From Elasticomyces elasticus (Eukaryota > Ascomycota > Dothideomycetes > Mycosphaerellales > Teratosphaeriaceae): a stretch of 64,000 nucleotides of DNA. How positions within the stretch are numbered: position 1 is the stretch's first letter; each line of letters starts with the position of its first letter. Below the pieces are notes generated by a model, which saw only the letters and a program-made list of their open reading frames with translations, ran no database searches and was not told the DNA's origin. Positions 52,196 to 63,697 of the stretch are shown here, in pieces. The DNA lies in the NCBI GenBank assembly GCA_035926095.1, contig JAVRQT010000005.1, positions 1,364,001 through 1,428,000 on the forward strand, in the 5' to 3' direction. The position numbers were made by a program, and so were the translations under genes.

Positions 52196-53065
52196 ATGTG
52201 GACCCGCGATCACGACAAGACTGCCTCCTCTCTCAGGGGTGCACTGACAGCGTGGGTTTACGCGGTGATGAGCAGCAAGTACACTCATGGCCGCGCACGT
52301 CCATTTGGGAGCGGAAGCATTCTCTACGTATCGTCTCGGATTTGCATCAAATCTAGTCCATCGACACGACTGGCCGAAAGCAACGCGATGGAACTCGTCA
52401 GACTGAACACCTCCATACCGGTTCCGAAAGTCTACTTCACCACACGATACAAAGGACGAGTGTACATCGTAATGCAGATGATGCGCGGCACTTATCTAAG
52501 TCATGGCTGGTACAATCGCTCTGAGGAATCGAAGCAGCGGGTCCTGAATCAACTCAAAGGAATGGTCGCACAGCTAGTTAATCTTAAGTCCGAACACGGC
52601 ACCAAAGTCTGCGATACCAACGGAGGGCCAATATGGGATTGTCGCCTACCGCACCAGGATATCTGGGGCCCCTTCAATTCAGTGGCCGATTTCCATCGGG
52701 CGCTAGTCGATCACCAAGATATCAGTAGTATCACACATGACAAGCTCCACGATCTACAGGACTTGGCCCGCTTCTACGATCAACAGGGACCAGAGACGGT
52801 CTTTACACATGGCGACTTGAGCAGCCTGAATATCTTATACGAAGGTGACAATGTTACTGGCATTGTCGACTGGGAGACTGCGGGTTGGTTTCCACCGTAC
52901 TGGGAGTACGTCTGTGCGTGGAATGTCAATCCACAGAACGAATTCTGGCAGCAAGAGGTGGACAAATTTTTGCCAGCTTTGTCACGCGCTAGAGACATGG
53001 ACACCATCCGGCGGAAGTACTTCGGACTGCTGGGATATACAGGGAATCGCGAAGGCTTGCCCTGA
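52196..53065 (+). CDS. Aminoglycoside-phosphotransferase-like (APH) kinase-fold protein
   Basis: A single exon of 289 residues. The kinase-like fold is shown by ESNAMELVRLNTSIPVPKVY in the N-lobe, the catalytic loop HGDLSSLNIL (HxDxxxxN) and the metal-binding segment GIVDWETAGWFPPYWEY. Such proteins are numerous in filamentous fungi; most phosphorylate unknown small molecules, not antibiotics. The N-terminus is short for the family, and the usual lysine strand reads ILYVSSRICIK, so the lysine after the ICI strand may serve. An upstream exon may exist, but I could not join one with confidence. Confidence 0.82.
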   Translation: MWTRDHDKTASSLRGALTAWVYAVMSSKYTHGRARPFGSGSILYVSSRICIKSSPSTRLAESNAMELVRLNTSIPVPKVYFTTRYKGRVYIVMQMMRGTYLSHGWYNRSEESKQRVLNQLKGMVAQLVNLKSEHGTKVCDTNGGPIWDCRLPHQDIWGPFNSVADFHRALVDHQDISSITHDKLHDLQDLARFYDQQGPETVFTHGDLSSLNILYEGDNVTGIVDWETAGWFPPYWEYVCAWNVNPQNEFWQQEVDKFLPALSRARDMDTIRRKYFGLLGYTGNREGLP

Positions 53066-53774
53066 ATCGGCTACGCCATAGCTTCCTCACCCTCAAGCAG
53101 ATCCCAAGTCGCAACTTGCCTTTGGTCAAAATCTGCCTTGCCATCATAGTGATACTGCAAGATCTTCTGCTGGACATAATTCATGGCAGCGTTGCGAACC
53201 GAAGGTCAATCCGAGAAACAGGTGCCTAAAGCTCTGCCGTCGTCCTTCAAACCTTGCAACGCCCCCTGTACCTAAGCAACGCAGTTCCAGTCGGCCTGTT
53301 CGCGTTGGATCGGAGTAGATCGGAGAATAGTCTCAAGTCGCTTTTGGCTGACTACCTTACCGACCACGACTCGAGCTAATATCGATTGTGTGGGTGCCAT
53401 GCTCGTAGACCGCTCCTTCAACTATCAGGTGAAGCACAATTTACTTTCAATTATTGCAACTACCACCTTCGCATGGAACATCCTTCCTCAAGATTATGGC
53501 CCTGCGGTCTTCGGGTCAAGGACGATCGCCCAGTGAAATCTGCATTTGGTAAAACGTTTGCTTTCTGTCTTAGAGAAAATCCTGCTTGCTGACCAGGTTG
53601 TGCTATACAAAGCAGTCTTTATATCTGCTCGTTCAAATAGACGGCTTTAATCACGCACACAAAGCTCCCGATTGATCGTAGACCGCAAACAGATAGCAAA
53701 CAGCGGATATACTCTACTTCAGGCCGCGCGCTCTTGCATAAACGCACGAAGCAGCTCTGCTCACACGCGCAACG
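53066..53774. other. Intergenic, 709 bp
   Basis: No gene is supported. The sequence is more AT-rich between 53380 and 53640 than its surroundings, but no repeat or domain is recognised. Confidence 0.45.
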
Positions 53775-54356
53775 ATGAGCAACCCGCCCACCTCCATGAC
53801 CTGGAAACGCCCCGACGGGAAACAAATCGAAGGGACTCCGCTCTACATACTCCAGCGCAAAGTTGGGTATCCCTACAACGCCCACCTGCACGATCCCGAT
53901 TACTACTGGGGTACTGTTGGCGAGGTACTCAAGCACCTAGACGAGAACCCGGAATGCACGGACACGACGATCGACAGTGCCCTCCGTCGTGCATCGTTGG
54001 AACATGCCGTCAATATGGTTACGCATATCGTGTCCCTCAGTCGCTACGTCATCCCTGGACGTGAGGAGTACTACGAAAAGTATCTCAGCCTGAATGAGGA
54101 CGCGAAGGGGACGGATGCAAAGGTTATGGAGATGACGGAGAAGCTGACAAAGCCGTTGTGGGATGACTGGGAGTGGTTTAAGAAGTGGATGATCAGCCTT
54201 GTGATCGAGCGTGTGATGGTCAGTGAGGGCGAGAGAGTATGGATGAGTACCGAGATCAAGAAACTCGAGGAGGAGAAGGAAGGAGGGAAAGAAGTGACTA
54301 CAGAGAAGGAGTATGGAGAGAGAGAAGCGACGATGGAGGAGGAGGGGAAACCTTGA
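53775..54356 (+). CDS. Hypothetical acidic protein, no recognised domain
   Basis: A single frame of 193 residues with clear coding character: balanced composition, few rare residues, and a start preceded by AACG. The first 90 residues include KRPDGKQIEGTPLYILQRK and YYWGTVGEVLKHLDENP. A helical centre follows, with WDDWEWFKKWMISLVIERVM. The last 40 residues are mostly Glu and Lys. I do not recognise a family. A gene of this size in an accessory stretch is likely lineage-restricted. Confidence 0.6.
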   Translation: MSNPPTSMTWKRPDGKQIEGTPLYILQRKVGYPYNAHLHDPDYYWGTVGEVLKHLDENPECTDTTIDSALRRASLEHAVNMVTHIVSLSRYVIPGREEYYEKYLSLNEDAKGTDAKVMEMTEKLTKPLWDDWEWFKKWMISLVIERVMVSEGERVWMSTEIKKLEEEKEGGKEVTTEKEYGEREATMEEEGKP

Positions 54357-54670
54357 TGCTCGCTCAAGACTTGTCGGTCAAGGAGGCGCCATAGTAGCGG
54401 CTCTGTTGATGCACTGGTTCATGCTGTAGTTCGCCAACGCCTCAAAAGCAGATCCATTTCAAGTGGAGGCCTAAGCAATTCACCTCTCTAGAATTGATCA
54501 GGATGTGAGCACTGCACGTGGCGATCGCAAACAACACCAACGCTAGTGAAGTTTCCACGTCCCCCTCAAAACAAACACACTGAAGAGCTTCTGTGACATC
54601 CGCTTTGACATTGTGCAGTGCCAAACTCGAGTCTTATACGTCAACACCGCGCCAAATTGTCCGTGAAGAC
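54357..54670. other. Intergenic, 314 bp
   Basis: It holds the terminator of the preceding gene and the promoter of the following one. Nothing else is seen. Confidence 0.45.
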
Positions 54671-55617
54671 ATGGCAAAGATGCAGGGAGCAAAGAAGCGT
54701 AAACGCCCGACTAGAATCCTCGCCACTAGGAAGTGGGTGTCGGAGAAGCTACGAGAGATGTGAGTGCAGAGAAAGTGACTGAGCTACATAGCGCATCAGT
54801 ACTAATGGTACGTTGCAGCTACAACAGAAACGCCAACGACTCGCCGCTCCTAAGCTTGCCACCGGAGATTCGCACGCGCATCTGGCGCTCACTCTTGTCT
54901 GGACACACCGTTCATGTCGATGCTAGTGACATCGACAAGGTGCAGCACTATGTCTGCAAGAACATGATCAGTGACCACGAACTTGCTCAGACCGAGAAGG
55001 CCGACAAGGCGACAATGCACTTCAGGGCCTACCAAAACCATCACATGCGCTGCAGGCCAGCCAACCAGTACGTCGTCGAGGACAAAGCTGTGAGTCGGCT
55101 ACACCTTAATGCCCTCCGCACCTGTCGCCAGATCCACCAAGAGGCAGCAATCCTTCCGTACGCCGAGAACGTCCTCGCATTCGCGTCAAACAACAGCCTC
55201 GACTACTTCCTCGATACTGTTGTCCTCGAGCAAGCACGTGCGCTTCAGCGCATCGTCATCGCACGCTCGGATCAAGGAAGCTACGACCCACCGCTTGATG
55301 TCAAGTTCCTCAAGAGCAAGCTGCAGAACCTCGAAGAGTTGATCGCGTTCGTCGTGTTCAGCGGCGGAGCCACAGCACGCCACTTCTCGAGTGAACAGTA
55401 TGTGAGGGATCTGGAGGCACGAAACTTGCTGGCTTTCGACGGTGTGTTGATTAAGCAGGTTACCGTGGCGGCGTATAACATCTACAAAAATGAAAACTTG
55501 CCTGACATGAGCTTTGGGTGGAGGAATCCGCGTTATGATGTTCCTCGTGAGATGCTGGAAGAATGGGTAAAGAGTATCGAGGAAGGGAGTGCTACGACGG
55601 ATGCTATCGGAACTTGA
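54671..55617 (+). CDS. DUF7730-type (F-box-like) fungal protein
   Basis: Exons 54671-54759 and 54819-55617 are joined across a 59-nt intron (GTGAGT, branch TACTAAT, CAG), giving 295 residues. The basic first exon (AKKRKRPTRILATRK) may be a nuclear signal. The second exon begins with NDSPLLSLPPEIRTRIWRSLL, the start of a large Pezizomycotina family whose N-terminal helices resemble an F-box, and continues with LRTCRQIHQEAAILPYAENV, the second family block. No WD40 or LRR substrate domain follows. The members' function is unknown; a role in ubiquitin ligases has been suggested only from fold resemblance. Confidence 0.82.
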
Positions 55618-55916
55618 AGTGATGTGTTCGGACAAACATGGGAGAGCTAGGTACGAGAGTGAGGTCTTAGTCGCCGGGACAGCGCTTGGTACTCTGCTAG
55701 GTAGGACATGCGATGTGACACAGGCATCGTAGCGAGGATGGATGATTGTAACCAAGTAGAACAAGCGGCGCAAGAAGAGTAGAACCTTTCAGGTGCCAAG
55801 GCTATACACGTGACTGAAGTGAAGTCGCGTCTCGACTCTACACCTACGACTTAGACAACGACAATGCAGTAGAAGGGCTGACATTGCGATTCGACATCCC
55901 CGCAGCACGCTGCACG
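55618..55916. other. Intergenic, 299 bp
   Basis: The gap between two same-strand genes should hold a terminator and a promoter. Nothing is recognised. Confidence 0.4.
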
Positions 55917-57266
55917 ATGGCAGACTCCTACTGGCTTGCCACAGTCCTCGCAGTCATTGCGATCTCGATCTTCAGCGGAACGCGATACGTTCTCGCGGAG
56001 GTCTTTCCTTACTGGATGTTGAAAAAGCAGAAGCACTCCAAACCACACATCGTGACAGAGTGGTACGCTGGCAGAACGGTCCTGATCACAGGAGCTCATG
56101 GCGCGTTTGGCTCTCGGGCGGCGAAGATGTTCAAGGACGCCGACACTCTCGTTTTGGTGCGATCTGCCCGCCTTCTCCATGTTGCCTCCCACGATGCGCT
56201 CTCGGTCTGACGCGCGCCCAGATCGATGTTCTGGACTGCACTGCTCTGAAGGAGGAGATAGAGGCTGAAAGAGAATCCGAGCCGAAGAAGAAGCCAAACA
56301 TCTTCGTATGGACAGTTGACATGATGTCCTACGCTTCGTGTGAAGAGCTAGGACGCAAGATCAAAACTCTAAAAAGCCTCGATCATGCACTTCTGACAGC
56401 CGGGATACTCTCGTTCGACCGTCGTGAATCGCCAGAAGGGTGGGAGACCAGTAAGTGATGTTCGGGAGTCTGCCCCAGGTGATTCCTGACACTCCCGCAG
56501 CTATGCAGGTCAATTACCTCTCCACGGCCCTGCTTGCACTGCTCATCCTCCCGGCCCTCAAGTCTTCCCCTTCAAACCCACACCCACCCGTCCTAACCTT
56601 CACCACAAGCTTCGGCATTTACCCTGCCTCTCCAACCATGCCTACGCCTTCGCGGCGTGGCTCGTATCTGAAGTACCTCGCCCGAAAGGACCGTCTTTCG
56701 CTGGCTCAAATGCAGCCACATATGTATGGGAAGTCCAAGATCTGCCTCCTCTACTTTGCACGCGAGCTCGCTGCACGGATCACTGCTGCTCAGCAGGTCA
56801 AGGGCAAGAACGACGTGCCGGTGGTGACGGTAACTAGTGGCGACCCAGGACCTGCGTGGACGGGTCTCACGCAGAAGAACCGCGACATGCTTGTACCGAG
56901 GTTGATACAGAACTATGGGTCAAGAGACGTAAGTTTGAGTTCACGTACGAATGCGGGCAGCTACTGACATGCTACATGTTCCTTGCAGCCGCACTATGGC
57001 GCTGTCGCACTCATCAACAGTGTTTCGGTGAGCGAGGAGCATCATGGCCAGATTCTGACCGATAACGTGGAGACTCTGCCGTACGTCCCGGGCTCCTCGT
57101 TCCCTCCTGTCGTCAACCTTCTGACGAAGCCAATAGATACCCCCGTTTTACGGGGAGACGTAGTGGTCGTCAATCACAACAGCGTATTTGGGACGAAACT
57201 AGGCAGGAGCTTGAGACGAAGGTGCCCGAGATCAAAGCCGTGTATGCCATGCTGGCCGCCGTTTGA
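55917..57266 (+). CDS. Membrane-anchored short-chain dehydrogenase/reductase
   Basis: Five exons, 55917-56156, 56222-56450, 56501-56928, 56989-57080 and 57137-57266, give 372 residues; introns are 50-65 nt. An N-terminal transmembrane helix (LATVLAVIAISIFSG) precedes the Rossmann motif, which reads TGAHGAFGSR in place of TGxxxGxG. The fifth-strand segment ALLTAGI (NAG-like) and the catalytic MYGKSK (YxxxK) are present. The C-terminus ends in WDETRQELETKVPEIKAVYA, as in fungal retinol-dehydrogenase-like SDRs. Joining all five exons recovers each expected SDR block, and the last two splices restore the family-typical C-terminus. It should be an ER-side NAD(P)-dependent oxidoreductase of unknown substrate. 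Confidence 0.82.
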
Positions 57267-57970
57267 TGCTGCCGCCCAGTTGAGCTTTGCAGGCTACACT
57301 GATGCAACCTGCGGGACAGAAGTGCAACTCATTAAAATCAGGATCACCTCATTATCGCTTCGTTGACAAACTCCATTGAGTGTCTTTCTGGGATCGCCGT
57401 TAATCAGGCTATGAACGCAGCGCTCTCCAACTAACCAATCTGTTCTCACTTGCGCATTTGGCCGTGAGATCTGCCTACATGTGGAGAGGATTAAAGCTTA
57501 CGTGATTCAGATTCGATCTTCCCAATCGAGCTTCCTTCGCCATTTCTCTGTACTATAGTATGCATTATTGCGGCACAGCGACAAACTCAAGCTAGCCTAC
57601 TCGGTGCTTTCCCCGGCTCGCTTATGAAGCGATTGGCGCGCGGTCATAGCAAACATGCAGGCCCTTGAGCTGGTTACCGGTTGGGGCAAGCTGTTCTGGC
57701 AATGTTAGTGCCATAGGTCCGCACATCGAACCAGCCGGTGCACATTTATTATGGACGGATCTAGCCTGACAGCACTCTAGCTTGACAGCACCCCAGCCTT
57801 GTGCAAGCCGCAACATCATCAGCCTTTCATCGCCAGAAGTTGAATGAGATAGTTGTGACTTGTGGATTGGGTAGGTTGTGCTTCCAAATGTATATCCCAC
57901 TCGTACTCCTGCTAACATTCATGTTGATTGCTATAGTTCGGAGTGAACGACTGCTAATGCCACTACCGCC
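57267..57970. other. Intergenic, 704 bp
   Basis: No gene is supported. It contains the promoter of the second HET gene. Confidence 0.5.
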
Positions 57971-59946
57971 ATGTACCAGTCTTACCTGGGAGATGGCCCT
58001 CAGATTCGCCTTCTAGCACTCCGTAATCAACAGGTTCGTGAGCAATATGACAGAGCTGAGACAGAGGAGTACGCAACTGGATTGGAGTGCGATCTGGACG
58101 TCTTCGAGCTCCACGAACGCTCTGGTCCTGAACGGCGGAGAGGTTCGGCGGCACACGGAGCCACACTTCCCGGGTTTGTAGCCCTTAGCTACGCATGGGC
58201 TGAGGACAACCGACAACAGCGAGTGTCAGTGAACGGCATCTCACTCGATGTATCTGGCAACCTTAACAGCTGTCTAGAGGCACTAGGAACCAATACCATT
58301 TTCAGAGACACCTACAGAGTTTGGGCAGATGCCATATGCATTGATCAAGGCAATATTACGGAGCGCAACCGGGAAGTCGCACGTATGCGCGAAGTCTACA
58401 GAGCATCGAGTCGCATCGTCATTTGGCTTGGTCGGGCGGCAGAGTCCAGTGACCTTGCAATGGAGTTCATTGGGAAAGTCGCACATCACTGGGGTCGTGG
58501 AAGAATGGAGGTACGAACTTACCTCCGAAGTGTCATCCGTCAAAGAGGCGTCGAACTGTTCCTTGCGTTATCCAGGTTGATCGAGCGCTCATATTGGTAT
58601 CGAACCTGGGTCATCCAGGAACTAGCATGTGGTGACGAGGATACACTCATACTGTGTGGAAATAGGACGGCCTTGTGGGGGGACTTCTTTTTGACGTACT
58701 CGAGTTTCAGGCCGTACAAACACTCCCGCCGAACAGACTTGTCCATGATATTTCAAGAAGAGCTACAACAAGCGGACAATCAAGTTCTAGGATCTTATGA
58801 GGACAACGTCCTCTACTACGAGTGGAACAAATGTGACGAGCTTGCAGAAATCAAGCGCAAATGGCCACAGATGCTCGGTGTGATACAACGATACTTCTCA
58901 ACCGAGTTCGGCGGGCATCGTGCTCGCTGCCACAAGACAAAGTATACGGCATTCTTGGACTCTTTGAGCGGGCTATAAGAGAGCGGATCATCGTCGACTA
59001 CAGCCTTCCGTTTACAGAAGTTTATCTGATGTTTGCCCGTGCCTACGCTGAGGCCGGGAACGGTCTCAAGGTCTTACTTGAAAGTGGGCATGAGCATGAT
59101 GTGGAGTTGGACAACGATGGCATGCCCTCATGGGTGCCAGACCTGAGATTCCAGCAGCGGCATCTCAGAGGTAACGATGAGCCAGAGTACAATGCCCATG
59201 GAGGCGTGAATGCGAAGACACACCGGGTTACCAATCATAGCACTTTGCGCGTCGAAGGAATCATGGTTGATGTGATCGATGGCGTGACTAGCCAATTGTT
59301 TTGGGAAGAGACGGCGAACGATTTGCAACCTTCGGCATCGAGTCGAAGTGTTTACGGCGGTTACGAAGCGACCTGCGAAGCGCTTTGGCGGGCTTTACTT
59401 GGCGATCGTAACCTGTCTGGCAGTACACCAGACCTGGAGTACCGCTGCATTTTGCACTCGGCTTTACTTGATACCAAGTTTCGACCGTTGGCCTTCGCCA
59501 AGCAACACAACATGGCAGGCTTTGCGGAAAATGTCCATCATTTCCTGATGCGCAGTTCTGAATTCAAAATTGCTGGCCGTCAGCTCAGTGAGTACTTTCG
59601 AAGTCAACACAGTCCTGCGGATGAGCTTGATCCCTCATGGGCGCAACCTGAACCTAGTGCCACATCAAGACCATACATCCGTGCCGTTCGGCGATGCAGA
59701 GAGTTCATGTACGCCCGACGCCTAGTGACTACTGCGAAGGGGTACATTGCCGTTGCTCCTTACAAGGCACTGAGTGGGGATCGTATTGCTGTGTTATTCG
59801 GATGCAGTTGTCCGATGGTGCTTCGGCCAGCATCGAATGGGTTCAAGGTTGTCTGCGCGTGTTACGTGCAAGGCCTGATGGAAGGACAAGCAATCGACAT
59901 CCTGCATGCTGGCAAGCTTGATGCGAACGTGATTGACTTGATTTGA
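57971..59946 (+). CDS. HET-domain protein; uncertain internal intron or frameshift
   Basis: The first part (from 57971) has the HET blocks FVALSYAWAEDN, VWADAICIDQGNITERNREV and SYWYRTWVIQELA. The second part, in another frame from about 58840, continues with LLNRVRRASCSLPQDKVYG, PSWVPDLRF and a long C-terminus to 59946. Both parts are needed for a normal HET protein. My tentative join is 57971-58713 with 58848-59946 across a 134-nt intron (donor GTACAA, branch TGTGACG, acceptor TTGCAG), giving 613 residues. A second donor at 58696 (GTACTC) fits the frame equally. A true frameshift, making the gene broken, cannot be excluded, because the first frame stays open through the proposed intron to 58978. 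The family call is firm; the middle is not. Confidence 0.72.
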
Positions 59947-60781
59947 CGCATGGTGTATCATGAGCAACAGCGCCTTCGCCAGTGAGTACCAAACACTACT
60001 GGCCCATCCACAGTAAGCTATATCGACGCCGTTGCCGTAGTATGTTTTATCTTTTTGCTCTAGTTCTTGAAGGAACCGTGCTCGATGTCTTCGAGTCATC
60101 CTGTTCGACTGGAATGGCCAACGTGTGAACACTCAAGGTATTGATAAGAGGCAGAAGGTGGACGATAAGCTGAGAGTGGCGCAGCCATCTCATCGTATCA
60201 TTCCCCTGCTTGTATTCCTACGTCGACAGTGTCTCCCGACCGTAGCTGAAGGTGTCAATTCGTGGGTGTAGTCAATGCTCCTAAGATACATACACACCCC
60301 CGAAACGCCCTTATGCTAAGAGCATTCGACTCTTTCCCATCTAACCAACCCGCCCCAACGCTTCGTCCTATGGTGCAGGCGCTGACTTGACGGTAGAGTC
60401 CTCAAAGCAAGCCCTCGCTCTTAGTGGGGAGTTTGATACAGCCTCAGGCGACCCTGGCAGAGCGAGTTCAATAGCAGGACGTCAACACGATCGTGGGGCG
60501 AGTATAGTGTGCTGTGTAGGAGCCGGCGAACGATACTCAATCCCACACCGCGAACCTTTCTCGAAGTGATCGATTGCTGCAAGGACCATCGTTTCGCATG
60601 TGCCAGCAGAAAGAGAGATATGCGAGATGAAACACGAATCATCGTGATTGCCAGAAAAGGTGTAAGAGTCCGCCTATGACCGCTCAGCACGAGAGCCTTG
60701 CTTGATCGTATCCGTAGCACTACCCGAATCCATAATATACAGCCGCCAACGTTGTACAATTGCCATGGATGCTCTCCCCTC
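59947..60781. other. Intergenic between convergent genes, 835 bp
   Basis: Both flanking genes end here, so two terminators are expected. No gene or repeat is recognised. Confidence 0.5.
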
Positions 60782-62830
60782 CTAAGCAGCTTCCTGCGCC
60801 GCCCCACCAGCCTCCTCCTGCTCCCTCTTCCACTTCTGTGCCATAGCCATAAGTTTACTCATCTTCCCACTCGCCTCATCGTCAGCCGGGAAGACATAAT
60901 CCAGATACTCCTCGAACGAATCATCTTCCAGCCTTCTCCGCTTCTTGACCCGTCTTGGCATCTGTTTCGCCACACCCTCTCTCTCCTTCTCACCACCGTG
61001 CGTATCCTCGAAGCTCTTCCAAGCCGTGAGAAGCGCCACTCTTTCTTCCACCAGTGACCTGTCTTTGTATAGCTTGTGTGCGCGCTCGAAGACGCTTCTC
61101 GCCTTGGTGATCGATGCTGGAGCAACGGCTTCGCTGTCGGGTGCCTCTGGGTTCGGAACGTTGAGCTCGAATTGCGCATAGCTGGTCCAGACCTTGACAT
61201 GCTCCGTCTTGGCCAGCAATCGCTCGTACAGTTTCCTCGGCCTTTCGTAGTCCTCTGGCTCTTCCGCGGCGTCTTCCTCAAAATCGATATAAGCTTTCCA
61301 CAGCAGCTCAGGCATATCAAGTACCGACTGAGAAACAGCTAACTCGTATATCGCCCTCGCACGGTCCAGATCATCTAACCCACGTTCCAGTTCCGAGAAC
61401 TTGATCCAAGCACTACAATTCTCGGGCGACCACTCAATCCACTTCTCATACAGCGTCCGGCACCGCAAGAATTCAAAAAGCTGCAACTCCATCTCGATGT
61501 AAGATCTGAAGAGCTTGTTCTTCGGGCACATGCCGATAGCCGAACCCATCGTCTTTCGCGCAGCGCTCAGATCGTTCTGTCGAAGATGGAATTGCGCTTT
61601 CAGTACCCAGATTTTGGCGAAAGTGAATGATTTATGTGGGATTAATTTCAGAGCTTCTGCGTAGACTTGTCCGGCTCGTGTGTTGTCGCGGGCTTGTAGT
61701 TCTTCGTACAAGGCGTAGAAGACCCAGAGATATATGTAGCGTCTCCAATGTCTTTTCTCCTTTGACGGTGGTACTTGCGCGATGGCACGTTCGTAGACAT
61801 CTCGCACGCGCTCAGGGTCGGACGATGGACTGCTCTCTTCCAGCCGAGCGTAGTCGAACCAAGTGTCGTAGTTTCTGGAATTCTCTTTCACTTGCTCCTC
61901 GTACATTACTCGTCGCTTGGCCAGCACGACGTCTTCTACGCCTTCTCGGTCGCCGTACTGCTTTTCGAAAGTAGTGTAGTTTTTGTGCAGGATGGCAGAT
62001 CTGGAGCGCGGGAGACGGTCAAGAGCGTATTTGTAGATTGCTCGCGCACGCTCGTACTCCTTGAGCTTGGCTTCGAAACGAGCGTAAGCGATGAAGATCT
62101 TCTCGTCCATGAACTCGTCTCCCAGCGTCTCAATGGACATTCCAAACACATCACGCACGAGGTCAGAGGTCCCGTTCTCCTCCTCGTACCTCGCCCACTT
62201 AATCCAATTCCGTGCCTCTGGATGCACGATCGTAAATCGCTCAAAGATATTCCTCGCGCGCTCGTACTCGCCATACCGCTTCTCAAGCTTGATATACGCG
62301 TTCCACGCCGCCTCATCCGGCTCCCAACTCATCCACCGCTCAAACACCGCCCTCGTACCCGCGATATTCCCCAGCATCTCCTCCATATACACATACTTAT
62401 ACCACAACTTATCCACCCGCGGCATAATCGTCACTGCCCGATCCAGCACATTCCGCGCATGATTGATATTCCTCTCCTTCATCTCCGCCTCCACATACCT
62501 CACCCATAACTGCACATTCGTCGGCTCACAGTCCAGCGCCCGCTCAAACACACTCCGTGCTCGCCGGTACTCCTTCTGCTCCAACTCCCATGCGGCATAG
62601 CGCATCCAATTGCCCATGTTAAGGCGATTGCGGCGGACATAGTCTTCGAAGTCTTTTCGTTTTCGGCCTTGGTATTCATGGAGTTCTTCGAGGTCGGCGA
62701 AGGTCTGGGTAGGCGTGACGAGGGCTGGTTCCTGGCGGTCGACTGCTTCGCGGAGGAGTTGTTCGGCGGAGATCTGTTGAGGCGCTGGCGCTTTGTTCTT
62801 GACCCGGGGAGGGCCGCGTGAGGACTCCAT
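60782..62830 (-). CDS. CLF1: Pre-mRNA splicing factor Clf1/Syf3 (Crooked-neck-like, HAT repeats)
   Basis: A single exon of 682 residues. Almost the whole protein is HAT (half-a-TPR) repeats, about fifteen of them, with repeating W...Y..E and RAR.(I/V)(F/Y)ERAL patterns, starting with NWMRYAAWELEQKEYRRARS. The segment LVTPTQTFADLEELHEYQGR before the repeats is typical of the orthologues. A basic KKRRRLEDDSFEEYLDY region near the C-terminus may be a nuclear signal. Clf1 is a scaffold of the Prp19-associated complex that recruits the tri-snRNP and stays through spliceosome activation. I chose the ATG at 62830 (MESSRGPPR); the frame runs 32 codons further upstream, but without family similarity. 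Confidence 0.97.
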   Translation of the reverse strand: MESSRGPPRVKNKAPAPQQISAEQLLREAVDRQEPALVTPTQTFADLEELHEYQGRKRKDFEDYVRRNRLNMGNWMRYAAWELEQKEYRRARSVFERALDCEPTNVQLWVRYVEAEMKERNINHARNVLDRAVTIMPRVDKLWYKYVYMEEMLGNIAGTRAVFERWMSWEPDEAAWNAYIKLEKRYGEYERARNIFERFTIVHPEARNWIKWARYEEENGTSDLVRDVFGMSIETLGDEFMDEKIFIAYARFEAKLKEYERARAIYKYALDRLPRSRSAILHKNYTTFEKQYGDREGVEDVVLAKRRVMYEEQVKENSRNYDTWFDYARLEESSPSSDPERVRDVYERAIAQVPPSKEKRHWRRYIYLWVFYALYEELQARDNTRAGQVYAEALKLIPHKSFTFAKIWVLKAQFHLRQNDLSAARKTMGSAIGMCPKNKLFRSYIEMELQLFEFLRCRTLYEKWIEWSPENCSAWIKFSELERGLDDLDRARAIYELAVSQSVLDMPELLWKAYIDFEEDAAEEPEDYERPRKLYERLLAKTEHVKVWTSYAQFELNVPNPEAPDSEAVAPASITKARSVFERAHKLYKDRSLVEERVALLTAWKSFEDTHGGEKEREGVAKQMPRRVKKRRRLEDDSFEEYLDYVFPADDEASGKMSKLMAMAQKWKREQEEAGGAAQEAA

Positions 62831-62971
62831 GGTGAAGGTGTGGGAAAGTGTTAATGTTGTAGTTGGAGATGTTGGTCGCAAGACGAAAGTTGAAGCTTGT
62901 CGCGGTCTTGGCACTGACTCGAGCAAATATCAAAATGTGGCGTCCTTCCCGTCTCAACACACAACACAATC
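62831..62971. promoter_or_regulatory. Compact bidirectional promoter, Clf1 / ankyrin protein
   Basis: Only 141 bp separate the two divergent start codons, so the genes must share promoter DNA. Confidence 0.65.
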
Positions 62972-63697
62972 ATGGCGTCTACAACAATTGATACACTTCT
63001 CAATCTGGTCCCGGACCATCCAGACAGAGTAATCGCGCATATTCAATCCCATCCAGATGTAGCATCACAGCAAGATGCTCACGGCTACAGCTTGGTCCAT
63101 GCTGCAACATCGTACAACCACATCGACCTACTTCGAGCACTGATACAAGACTTCCATGTCGACCCGAACATTGTCGACGAAGATGGCGAAACGGCACTGT
63201 TTAACGCCGAAACCGTCGAGATGGCAAAAGAGCTTCTCGCTTTGGGTGTGAATCCTGAAGCCAAGAACACCGAAGGCCAGACTGCGGCGGAGAAATTGGA
63301 CGACGAGGACGAGCAGCCACTTGTTGCAGCTTTTCTACGTGAAACTACTACGCAAGCGACTCCTGATGCAGCAGCTTCAGTCCTCGCACAGACAGGCGGT
63401 GCGTCAGCGTCGCACACTGCAGAGGCAGGAACGGTGAACGGCTCTGCAGACGATCTTCATGCGCCTCCGCCGCTTCCAAATGGTGTCCAGATTGAGGTTG
63501 GAACCATGCAGCCGGATGAGGTAGGAGGCGAGCCGGACCCGGAGTTCAGAAGACGGATTGAGGAGCTTGCTGCACGAGAAGACTTTCAGACTGAGGAGGG
63601 ACAGCGGGAGTTGCGAGGATTGGTGGAGGACGCTGTGAGAGGCGTAGCGAGGGATGGAGATGGGCAGGGTAGTGCGACGAGGAGGCGGCTGGGTTGA
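62972..63697 (+). CDS. Small ankyrin-repeat protein
   Basis: A single exon of 241 residues. Residues 30-120 contain about three ankyrin units: DAHGYSLVHAATSYNHIDLL, DEDGETALFNAETVEMAKEL and NTEGQTAAEKL. The rest is a disordered acidic and Pro-rich region and a helical C-terminus, FRRRIEELAAREDFQTEEGQ. In overall form it resembles yeast Yar1, which protects ribosomal protein uS3, and fission-yeast relatives; orthology is not certain. A protein-interaction role is expected. It shares a 141-bp promoter with the splicing-factor gene. Confidence 0.82.
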   Translation: MASTTIDTLLNLVPDHPDRVIAHIQSHPDVASQQDAHGYSLVHAATSYNHIDLLRALIQDFHVDPNIVDEDGETALFNAETVEMAKELLALGVNPEAKNTEGQTAAEKLDDEDEQPLVAAFLRETTTQATPDAAASVLAQTGGASASHTAEAGTVNGSADDLHAPPPLPNGVQIEVGTMQPDEVGGEPDPEFRRRIEELAAREDFQTEEGQRELRGLVEDAVRGVARDGDGQGSATRRRLG

